Source: Oceanobacillus jordanicus (GTDB taxonomy: Bacteria; Bacillota; Bacilli; Bacillales; Amphibacillaceae). From it: a stretch of DNA of 64,000 nucleotides. How positions within the stretch are numbered: position 1 is the stretch's first letter; each line of letters starts with the position of its first letter. The notes under the pieces were generated by a model. It was not told where the DNA came from and did not search any database. It worked only from the letters and a program-made list of their open reading frames with translations. Position numbers and translations under genes: made by a program. Below, piece after piece: positions 42,953 to 50,280 of the stretch. Location of the stretch: positions 372,001-436,000 of the forward strand of contig NZ_JAIFZM010000001.1 of NCBI RefSeq assembly GCF_022095695.1, in the 5' to 3' direction.

Positions 42953-43052
42953 ATAAAGTGAAACTTCAATCAGAGGGGATTTTCGTTCTTCCTCCACTGA
43001 TTGTTAGTTGAACGAATCGGGGGAGTCTTACGGACGATTGTTCCGGGATAAA
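42953..43052 (-). repeat. Structured dispersed repeat family A, copy 5 (internal deletion)
   Basis: On the minus strand: TTTATCCCGG..CAATCGTCCGTAAGACTCC fused to CCCGATTCGTTCAACTAACA, hairpin 2, then GAAGTTTCACTTTAT. The body of hairpin 1 is lost, at a different breakpoint from copy 4. It begins five bases after the ywhD stop. Confidence 0.85.
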
Positions 43053-43396
43053 AGTGTCGATTTTGTGACAATGTTTAAACGATTCTAGAATAAATGTACC
43101 TGGGTTTGGGGGATTCGAGTATGCGAGCATTGACTCAAGAGCATGTCGGACTTAGTCGATGTTCCATCTACAGACGCTTGCGCTTTTGTACTGGAATTTG
43201 TAAAATATGTATACATGGGCTAACTCATGTATTACTAGGACAAAAAGAAGCTGATTCCAATCGGATGGGAGGAATCAGCTTCTTTTTGTCTTTTTTTAGG
43301 TCTACCAATCTCTAGGGAACGGAATGGCATAAGTTTTAGCTCGGAAGTTAGATACAAAGGCAAGGAGACTAGCTTATGGTCTTTTCGTAAACTCTT
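43053..43396. other. Interval between ywhD and pbpG
   Basis: Contains the strong hairpin at 43239-43290 and a patch with ACGCTTGCGCTTTTGT and CATGTCGGACTTAGTCG that recalls dispersed-repeat words. The frame from 43094 runs through the terminator hairpin and is not credible. Confidence 0.5.
43239..43290. terminator. Very long terminator hairpin
   Basis: A perfect 20-bp stem: GACAAAAAGAAGCTGATTCC against its complement at 43271-43290, loop 12 bases, TTTTTGTC at the end. It works on either strand and would end ywhD (plus). It is about 107 bases before the pbpG stop. Confidence 0.85.
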
Positions 43397-45424
43397 TTAC
43401 CGAAATAAATTAAATAATTGTTCCACCATGCTTTTTTCCTCATCTTTATCCTCTTTTTGGTAATGTTCCGTGCAATATCCCTCTGGTTCTGTTCCTTTTT
43501 CAAAGTACATAACACGGCTTGATTCGCAATATGGTGTTGCTCGCAGTCCTGTTACAGGATCAATAGGAATTCCTACAACACCGCTTGGTGCAGTGAAATT
43601 TTCCACTGGAAGTTCTTCATGTGCTGCTTCCATGAATCCTGCCCAGATTTGCTTGGTATAAGCAGATTCTGCAACCTTCTCCATTGGTCGATTATCATCA
43701 TAGCCAGCCCAAACCCCTGTCACAAGTGATGGACTATAACCAATCATCCAACTGTCGGAATTGGTTGTACCGGACTTTCCGGCATAGATTCTGGAGAGTT
43801 GGTCTGAAACCGACGAACCTGTCACAGACATATAGCCATCCAGTTCCCTATCAAACATACCAGTCATAAGTTGTGTAAGGAGAAAGGCTGTCTTTTGGTC
43901 GAGCTTCTGCTTCCCTTTTTTCGTTTTATGTTTATAAACGGTTTTACCTTCTCGGTCGACAATTTTTTCGATTGTATGGCCTTGAAGTTCATGGCCCCCG
44001 TTTGCTAGCATGCCATAGGCAGTGACCATTTCTTTTACATTTACAGTTGCAGTCCCAAGTGCTAGGGAAGGAACGGCAGGGAGCTTACTTGTTATGCCAA
44101 ATTCTTTTGCAGCATCTACAAGCCTCTCTGGGCCAAGATACATATTTGTTTTTACCGCATAAACGTTATCAGACAAAGCGATAGCTTGTGCTAGTGTAAT
44201 GGGTTCATTTGCATAATAGCCATTAAAATTACTTGGTTGGTACACGTTGCCATCTGCTAGCTCGAAGCTAGTTGGCTTGCTCATCAACATGGTATTGGGC
44301 GTATAGCCATTTTCAAGTGCAGCATAATATAGAAAAGGCTTAAAAGAAGAACCAGGCATTCGCTTTGCCGATGTTGTCCGGTTAAAGGGACTCTGATTAT
44401 AGTCTCTGCCACCAAGCATGGCAGTAATCCCACCCGTGCTAGGATCGACCGCTAAAGCGCCTATCTCCAGTTCTGTTTCAGGCTGAACTGTCTTCTCTAC
44501 TTGTTGTTCAAGTAGCTTTTGCTGTTTGGTGTTAAGTGTTGTATAGATAGAATAACCGCCTGCCCGGACTTCTTTCTGTTTCCTGCCTAGTAGCTCAGCG
44601 GCTTCCTTGATAACTGTATCTTGGAAATGGGGGGCGGTTTTTTCCTGGCTGTTGGGACTGTTTTTAGCATAGATTAATTCCTGTCGCAATGCCGAATCAA
44701 AAGATTTTTGGTCGATAATCCCTTTATCAAGTAAGTTGGTCAATATTTGTTTTTGACGATTTCGCGCCCTTTCTTCATCGTTTAGAGGGGAGTAATAGGT
44801 TGGTCCCTTTGGGATGCCTGCTAGCATTGCTGCTTCAGCAACCGTTAAATCTGTGGCTGGTTTATTAAAAAAATAGTTACTAGCGGCTTCGATTCCATAT
44901 GCTCCGTGACCGTAGTAAATAGAATTTAAATAGCCCTCCAGAATGTCTTCTTTGGAGTAAAACATTTCAAGGCGCACTGTATAAAATGCTTCCTTGATCT
45001 TTCGGGTGAGGCTTTTTTCATGGGTTAAATAAAGATTCCTTGCATATTGCTGGGTTAAAGTGCTGGCACCTTCTTTGAGGGACCATGTTTTAATATCCTT
45101 TACAATTGCTCCCATGATACGTTTCAAATCAAAACCATGGTGATTATAAAAGTTCTGATCCTCGGTAAGTAGTGTGGCTGCTATAATTTCCTCTGACATT
45201 TCGCTCAGCTCAACCCATTGCCGGTATTCCGGTCCACGTTCTTCTCCAATCACTTCTTCATTAGTACTATAAAGAATGGTATTCTGATCCATTTGCAAAT
45301 CTGGTGGGCCAAGCAGGAAACTAGTAAGGTAGATGGCACCCGCTCCAAGTAGGAAAACTGCCACTAGCCACACGATTAATTTTAATAGGAGTTTTGACCC
45401 CAAGTTATACTTTCCTTTTCCCAT
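43397..45424 (-). CDS. pbpG: Class A penicillin-binding protein (PBP 2d type)
   Basis: A 675-residue bifunctional peptidoglycan synthase. One N-terminal membrane helix (about 12-33). The glycosyltransferase domain (about 55-225) has LTEDQNFYNHHGFDLKRI with the catalytic Glu and GASTLTQQYARNLYLT. The transpeptidase domain has the active serine in PGSSFKPFLYY (SxxK), SDN in ALSDNVYAVKT, and KSGT in YAGKSGTTNSDSW. The position between ywhD and speE is that of B. subtilis pbpG, a sporulation PBP acting in spore wall synthesis. Sequence calls the class; synteny calls the gene. Confidence 0.93.
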   Translation of the reverse strand: MGKGKYNLGSKLLLKLIVWLVAVFLLGAGAIYLTSFLLGPPDLQMDQNTILYSTNEEVIGEERGPEYRQWVELSEMSEEIIAATLLTEDQNFYNHHGFDLKRIMGAIVKDIKTWSLKEGASTLTQQYARNLYLTHEKSLTRKIKEAFYTVRLEMFYSKEDILEGYLNSIYYGHGAYGIEAASNYFFNKPATDLTVAEAAMLAGIPKGPTYYSPLNDEERARNRQKQILTNLLDKGIIDQKSFDSALRQELIYAKNSPNSQEKTAPHFQDTVIKEAAELLGRKQKEVRAGGYSIYTTLNTKQQKLLEQQVEKTVQPETELEIGALAVDPSTGGITAMLGGRDYNQSPFNRTTSAKRMPGSSFKPFLYYAALENGYTPNTMLMSKPTSFELADGNVYQPSNFNGYYANEPITLAQAIALSDNVYAVKTNMYLGPERLVDAAKEFGITSKLPAVPSLALGTATVNVKEMVTAYGMLANGGHELQGHTIEKIVDREGKTVYKHKTKKGKQKLDQKTAFLLTQLMTGMFDRELDGYMSVTGSSVSDQLSRIYAGKSGTTNSDSWMIGYSPSLVTGVWAGYDDNRPMEKVAESAYTKQIWAGFMEAAHEELPVENFTAPSGVVGIPIDPVTGLRATPYCESSRVMYFEKGTEPEGYCTEHYQKEDKDEEKSMVEQLFNLFR

Positions 45425-45564
45425 GATTCGTATCTCCAGTATGTGTGCATTTCTATCAGTATGGGAAAAGATAAAAAGATCTAAACAAAATGTGAGAAAA
45501 AGCTTGTCTTTTTGTAGAAATTCTCTATAATTTTATTGTCTTGATAGATGAAGGAGTGAAGAAA

Positions 45565-46392
45565 ATGAGCATGTGGTTTACTGAAAATCAAACAGCCAAT
45601 TTTGGCATTACAGCAAAAATAAAACAAACACTAGCTACTGTGAAAACAGACTTCCAGGAGCTTCAAATGATAGAAACAGAAGAATGGGGCAATATGCTTG
45701 TACTAGACGATATGGTCATGACAACAGAAAGGGACGAATTTGTTTACCATGAAATGGTTGCCCACGTACCATTATTTACCCATCCTAATCCGAAGCATGT
45801 CCTAGTTGTGGGCGGAGGAGATGGTGGGGTTATTCGCGAAGTACTTAAACACCCCTCTGTCGAAAAGGCGGTCCTTGTTGAAATTGATGGGCAGGTAATC
45901 GAGTACTCTAAAAAGTTTCTGCCTTCCATTGCAGGAACATTGGATGATCCGCGAGTAGAAGTGAAAGTCGATGATGGCTTTTTATACATTGCAAATAGCA
46001 AGCGTGAATTTGATGTCATTATGGTGGATTCCACAGAGCCTGTAGGCCCAGCGGTTAGCCTCTTTACAGAAGGGTTTTACAGCGGAATAAAGGATGCTTT
46101 AAAAGATGATGGCATTTTCGTTGCGCAGACGGACAACCCGTGGTTCAAAGCAGACCTCATTCATCAGGTATACCATGATGTGAAAAAGATCTTCCCTGTT
46201 ACAAAGCTATATACTGCTAATATTCCTACGTACCCAAGTGGGCTGTGGACATTTACAATGGGAAGCAAAATACACGATCCGCTAAAAGTGAAGCCAGAAC
46301 GTTTCCATGAAATCGAAACGAAATACTACACACCAGAACTGCATACGGCTTCCTTTGCGTTGCCGAGGTTTGTGTCAGATTTATTGAAATAG
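45565..46392 (+). CDS. speE: Spermidine synthase
   Basis: A 275-residue aminopropyltransferase making spermidine from putrescine and decarboxylated S-adenosylmethionine. Motifs: [20 protein letters not shown] (about 41-60), nucleotide loop [19 protein letters not shown] (about 80-98), catalytic [10 protein letters not shown] with FDVIM (about 150-165), and [18 protein letters not shown] precedes ATG 45565; the longer frame from 45541 is not used. speB starts 12 bases downstream; the pair is the B. subtilis speE-speB operon. Confidence 0.95.
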   Translation: MSMWFTENQTANFGITAKIKQTLATVKTDFQELQMIETEEWGNMLVLDDMVMTTERDEFVYHEMVAHVPLFTHPNPKHVLVVGGGDGGVIREVLKHPSVEKAVLVEIDGQVIEYSKKFLPSIAGTLDDPRVEVKVDDGFLYIANSKREFDVIMVDSTEPVGPAVSLFTEGFYSGIKDALKDDGIFVAQTDNPWFKADLIHQVYHDVKKIFPVTKLYTANIPTYPSGLWTFTMGSKIHDPLKVKPERFHEIETKYYTPELHTASFALPRFVSDLLK

Positions 46393-46404
46393 AGGAGGGA
46401 CTCC

Positions 46405-47277
46405 ATGCGATTCGATGAGGCGTACTCAGGAAAAGTGTTTATTATGTCAGGAAATGATTACGAAAAAGCACAGGCTGTCATTTATGGCATGCCAATGGAC
46501 TGGACAGTGAGCTTTCGCCCTGGTTCACGATTTGGCCCTGGACGTATTCGAGAGGCCTCTATTGGACTGGAAGAATACAGCCCATATATGGACAAGCATT
46601 TAGAGGAAGTTTCCTATTTTGATGCAGGAGATATTCCACTACCATTTGGCAATCCCCAGCGTAGCTTGGACGAGATTCGTAAGTATGTGACAAAGCTTAG
46701 TGCAGATGGGAAATTCCCGCTTGGTCTTGGGGGAGAACATTTAGTTACCTGGCCGGTCATTCAGGCGATGCACGAGGTATATCCAGATATGGCAGTAGTT
46801 CATATTGATGCGCATGCCGATCTCCGCGAAGAATACGAAGGGGAAGCACTTTCCCATTCGACCCCTGTACGGAAGATCTGTGGCTTGCTTGGTGCAGAGA
46901 ACGTCTATTCATTTGGGATTCGTTCCGGGATGCGTGAAGAATTCCAGTTTGCTAAGGAAAGCGGCATGCATATGACAAAGTATGATGTAGCGGATCCATT
47001 AGAAAAAGTATTACCACAGCTTGCAGGACGAAAGGTATACGTCACCATCGATATTGATGTATTGGACCCTGCTTTTGCTCCAGGTACCGGTACAGCTGAA
47101 GCTGGTGGGATCACATCCAAAGAATTGCTAAAAGCAATTCAACTAATTGCCGAGTCTGAAGTGAAGGTTATTGGTGCAGACCTCGTAGAAGTTGCACCAG
47201 CCTATGACCATTCAGAAAAGACAGCTATTGCAGCAAGTAAATTCGTTCGTGAAATGCTGCTCGGATGGGTGAAATAA
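46405..47277 (+). CDS. speB: Agmatinase
   Basis: A 290-residue ureohydrolase, agmatine to putrescine + urea. All Mn2+-ligand motifs are present: GLGGEHLVTWPV (about 109-120), VHIDAHADLREEYEG (about 132-146), and TIDIDVLDPAFAPGTGTAEAGG (about 214-235). With speE it completes the arginine-decarboxylase route to spermidine; speA is not in the window. AGAGGAGGG precedes the ATG. An intrinsic terminator closes the operon. Confidence 0.96.
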   Translation: MRFDEAYSGKVFIMSGNDYEKAQAVIYGMPMDWTVSFRPGSRFGPGRIREASIGLEEYSPYMDKHLEEVSYFDAGDIPLPFGNPQRSLDEIRKYVTKLSADGKFPLGLGGEHLVTWPVIQAMHEVYPDMAVVHIDAHADLREEYEGEALSHSTPVRKICGLLGAENVYSFGIRSGMREEFQFAKESGMHMTKYDVADPLEKVLPQLAGRKVYVTIDIDVLDPAFAPGTGTAEAGGITSKELLKAIQLIAESEVKVIGADLVEVAPAYDHSEKTAIAASKFVREMLLGWVK

Positions 47278-47285
47278 AATTCAAG

Positions 47286-47310
47286 CCTCTACCTACGGGT
47301 GGAGGTTTTT
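47286..47310 (+). terminator. Intrinsic terminator of speE-speB
   Basis: CCTCTACC / GGTGGAGG (one G-T pair) and T5. Confidence 0.88.
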
Positions 47311-47342
47311 AAATTTCAATATTGTTAAAACCTCTGGTCCAT

Positions 47343-47620
47343 CAACCACATGCGCAGTCCAATCGATTACGAGAGAGGTTTAATCAACCATAGGAGCAGT
47401 CCAATCGATCATGTGACAGGTTTAATCAATCAGATGAGCAGTCCAATCGATTACGAGAGAGGTTTAATCAACCATAGGAGCAGTTCAATCGATCACGTGA
47501 CAGGTTTAATCAATCATAGGAGCAGTTCAATCATCACGCAACAGGTTTAATCAATCATAGGAGCAGTCCAATCGATCACGCGACAGGTACAATCAATCAC
47601 ATGAGTTGTCTAATCACCGG
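47343..47620 (+). repeat. 42-nt minisatellite, about 6.5 units
   Basis: Anchor AGT(C/T)CAATC recurs at 47356, 47398, 47440, 47482, 47524 and 47565, spacing 42, 42, 42, 42 and 41. Each unit is two diverged 21-nt halves, AGTCCAATCGAT.ACG and AGGTTTAATCAA.CATAGG. The plus strand also reads as a 14-residue repeat (SPIDYERGLINHRS), but there is no ribosome site. No spacers, so it is not CRISPR. Between speB and ywiB. Confidence 0.88.
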
Positions 47621-47735
47621 CCAGCTAACTTCAATAGGATGCAAATTCAGGAATTTTAAAGGTAGTTCTGGCATTTCCCCCCTGATTAACGATATAATAG
47701 GTCATTATATGATTTTTTACGATTGAGGAGATTTG

Positions 47736-48176
47736 ATGACACAACAAGGACGAAAAGTCATGATTGAGCTTTCTACCTCCATTGAAGACAATGGAAATGT
47801 GGAAAAAAGCCAGATGAAGCATACGGCCGAATTTTTTCAAAAAGGCAAGCTGGATGTGTTGCGCTATGAAGAGCAGGATGAGAATGGTTCTTCAACAAAA
47901 AATCTGATTACCATACAGCCAGATAAAGTGAGTATTAAACGAACTGGTGATGTTAGTATGAATCAGCAATTTCAGCAAGGTTACATTACCGAAAATGTGC
48001 TGAAGCACCCTTATGGTAGCATGCATATGGAAACATCTACCCAAACAATCAGCTATAATGCACCAACAGACCATTCTGAAGGGCGTTTAAAAATAGATTA
48101 CACAGTTAAATTAAATGGCCAGGATGAACGCAGCCATGAGATCAAACTTACAATTATAGAGGAGGGTGCCAAATGA
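47736..48176 (+). CDS. ywiB: DUF1934 protein YwiB
   Basis: A 146-residue calycin-like beta-barrel protein (DUF1934). It is rich in alternating strands: [66 protein letters not shown] is spaced for ATG 47736, not the TTG before it. The stop overlaps the argS start (ATGA), so the two are coupled, the B. subtilis arrangement. Ligand unknown. Confidence 0.9.
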   Translation: MTQQGRKVMIELSTSIEDNGNVEKSQMKHTAEFFQKGKLDVLRYEEQDENGSSTKNLITIQPDKVSIKRTGDVSMNQQFQQGYITENVLKHPYGSMHMETSTQTISYNAPTDHSEGRLKIDYTVKLNGQDERSHEIKLTIIEEGAK

Positions 48177-49843
48177 ACGTGTTGGCCCAAACGGAAGAAA
48201 TATTAAAACAAGCAATAGCAACAGCTGTCATACAGGCTGACCTAGCGACAGAAGAGGAGCTCCCTTCGATTGTTCTCGAAAAACCAAAAGACAAAGCACA
48301 TGGTGATTTCGCAACAAATATCGCGATGCAGCTGGCTAGAATTGCCAAAAAGGCTCCTAGACAAATAGCGGAAGACATTACGGCTAACTTAGACAATACA
48401 AAAGCTTCCATCGAAAAAGTGGAAATTGCTGGTCCTGGATTCATTAACTTTTTCATGAAAAATGATTTTCTCGGTGAAATCATTCCAACTATTCTTAAAG
48501 ACCAAGCATCATACGGAAGAACTAATGCTGGTCAAGGTGAAAAGGTTCAAGTAGAATTTGTTTCGGTTAATCCTACAGGCGATCTACATTTAGGGCATGC
48601 TCGTGGCGCAGCTTTTGGGGACGTACTTTGTAATGTCCTAAATGCTGCTGGCTACCAAGTGGAACGTGAATATTATATTAACGATGCAGGAAACCAGATT
48701 GATAACTTGGCGTTGTCCGTCGATGCGCGTTATCTCCAGGCACTTGGAAAAGACGTTGCGATGCCTGAAGATGGCTATCACGGTGAAGACATCGTGAAGA
48801 TTGGCGAAAAGCTGGCAGAGGAGCATGGTGAAAGCTGGGCTGAGAAAGAACAGTCTGAGCGTCTAGCCTTCTTTAAGGAATATGGATTAAAGTATGAACT
48901 AGGTAAAATTGAAGAAGACTTAGCAGAATTCCGTGTGCATTTTGATAACTGGTTCTCTGAGCGTTCTTTGTATCAGGATGATAAAATCACGGATGCACTT
49001 GATGTATTGAAAAATGGCAACTATGTGTATGAGAAAGATGGTGCGACCTGGTTCCGCACTACAGATTTCGGTGATGATAAAGACCGTGTTCTTAAGAAAC
49101 AGGATGGTAGCTACACCTATCTAACTCCAGACATTGCTTACCATAAAAATAAGCTGGATCGTGGTTTTAATAAAATTATTAATGTATGGGGTGCTGATCA
49201 CCATGGTTATATCCCAAGAATGCGCGCAGCCATTCAGGCGTTAGGCTATCCAGTGGAAAAATTTGATGTGAAAATCATACAAATGGTGAACCTGTTTGAA
49301 AATGGCGAGAAACTACGTATGAGTAAACGGACAGGTAAAGCAGTAGCACTTCGAGAATTAATGGAAGAAGTGGGCGTCGATGCCGTTCGTTACTATTTTG
49401 TAACCCGTTCAAATGATTCACAGCTTGATTTTGACATGGATTTAGCACGTTCACAATCCAATGACAACCCAGTATTCTACGTACAATACGCCCATGCACG
49501 GATATGTACAATGCTGAAGCAGGCGGAAAGCAAGGGATACGAGGTGGAGGCGGGCTATGATGCAAGTCTGCTAACAGCAGAGAAAGAAGTAGACCTACTG
49601 AAAAAACTTGGTGAATTTCCGCAAACTGTTGCAGATGCCGCAGAAAAGCAAACACCTCATAAAGTCACACAGTATGTGTATGACCTTGCGACATTGTTAC
49701 ACAGCTTTTATAACGCTGAAAAGGTTTTGGACGAATCCAATAAAGAGCTGACACATGCCCGTATTGCCTTAATGAAAGCAGTAAGAACCGTATTACAAAA
49801 CGCATTAAAGTTAATTGCTGTTACCGCACCAGAGAAAATGTAA
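48173..49843 (+). CDS. argS: Arginyl-tRNA synthetase
   Basis: A 556-residue class I aminoacyl-tRNA synthetase. N-terminal ArgRS-specific domain (about 1-115), catalytic HIGH box as [14 protein letters not shown] (about 134-147), the KMSKS-like loop as [13 protein letters not shown] (about 381-393), and the DALR anticodon-binding domain (about 435-556, [17 protein letters not shown] and ITAPEKM-like end VTAPEKM). Length is normal. Overlaps ywiB by four bases; GAGGAGGG precedes the ATG. A good terminator follows. Confidence 0.97.
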   Translation: MNVLAQTEEILKQAIATAVIQADLATEEELPSIVLEKPKDKAHGDFATNIAMQLARIAKKAPRQIAEDITANLDNTKASIEKVEIAGPGFINFFMKNDFLGEIIPTILKDQASYGRTNAGQGEKVQVEFVSVNPTGDLHLGHARGAAFGDVLCNVLNAAGYQVEREYYINDAGNQIDNLALSVDARYLQALGKDVAMPEDGYHGEDIVKIGEKLAEEHGESWAEKEQSERLAFFKEYGLKYELGKIEEDLAEFRVHFDNWFSERSLYQDDKITDALDVLKNGNYVYEKDGATWFRTTDFGDDKDRVLKKQDGSYTYLTPDIAYHKNKLDRGFNKIINVWGADHHGYIPRMRAAIQALGYPVEKFDVKIIQMVNLFENGEKLRMSKRTGKAVALRELMEEVGVDAVRYYFVTRSNDSQLDFDMDLARSQSNDNPVFYVQYAHARICTMLKQAESKGYEVEAGYDASLLTAEKEVDLLKKLGEFPQTVADAAEKQTPHKVTQYVYDLATLLHSFYNAEKVLDESNKELTHARIALMKAVRTVLQNALKLIAVTAPEKM

Positions 49844-49862
49844 AAAAGATAACTTATATGGT

Positions 49863-49890
49863 AAAAGCCGGGCTGATCAGCTCGGCTTTT
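49863..49890 (+). terminator. Intrinsic terminator of ywiB-argS
   Basis: AAAAGCCG.GCTGA / TCAGC.CGGCTTTT, nearly perfect, with T5. Confidence 0.9.
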
Positions 49891-49904
49891 TGCTTAGCAA
49901 TAAA

Positions 49905-50035
49905 GAGCACGGGAGCATAGTCCGAGAAAGGCTGAACATCGGCCGGAAATGCGGGAACATCGCCCGGGAAAGATTAAACATCGGCCAAGAATACCTGAAT
50001 ATCGCCCGAGAGAGGTCTAACATCGGCCAACTTCG
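49905..50035 (+). repeat. 21/42-nt minisatellite, about three double units
   Basis: Alternating AACATCGGCC and AACATCGCCC blocks start every 21 bases (about 49937, 49958, 49979, 50000, 50021). The plus strand reads as NIARERLNIGQEYLNIARE, a 14-residue repeat, but no ribosome site exists and the frame begins inside argS. Same period as the array at 47343, different sequence. A GC-rich patch in an AT-rich gap. Confidence 0.8.
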
Positions 50036-50148
50036 TATAAGTCCACTGCGCAAGCAACAAATATGGTTAAACAAAAACTCAAGATTGTGGCTTTAATTAG
50101 AAGCAGATGTATCTTGTCCCTTAGAACGAATATTTTACAGAATTTAAG

Positions 50149-50178
50149 TTGACTGAATGATCATTCATCGTTTAAAGT
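50149..50178 (+). promoter_or_regulatory. fadF promoter with FadR-like operator
   Basis: TTGACT (50149-50154), then TAAAGT (50173-50178) 18 bases on. A perfect 14-bp palindrome TGAATGATCATTCA (50154-50167) fills the spacer. Both halves equal the half-sites of the Bacillus FadR operator, which separates them by four extra bases; here they abut. A TetR repressor gene lies at 57087 in the same locus. Confidence 0.7.
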
Positions 50179-50280
50179 AGAGGTAGAAGTTATTTGTTTT
50201 TTACTATTCACAAAAATGAAATCGCTAACATCTTTTGGGGATAGGAGACATGCCAAGAAATGACAGAGGGGGAGCGGATA

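Noticed and set aside
43094-43315. 73-residue frame between ywhD and pbpG
   Set aside because: It runs through a 20-bp terminator hairpin and repeat-like words, has no ribosome site and poor composition.
47343-47620. Possible CRISPR array
   Set aside because: The units abut without unique spacers, half-units are themselves repeated, and no cas genes are near. It is a minisatellite.
49815-50096. 93-residue frame covering minisatellite 2
   Set aside because: It begins inside argS and crosses the argS terminator; its regularity comes from the tandem repeat.
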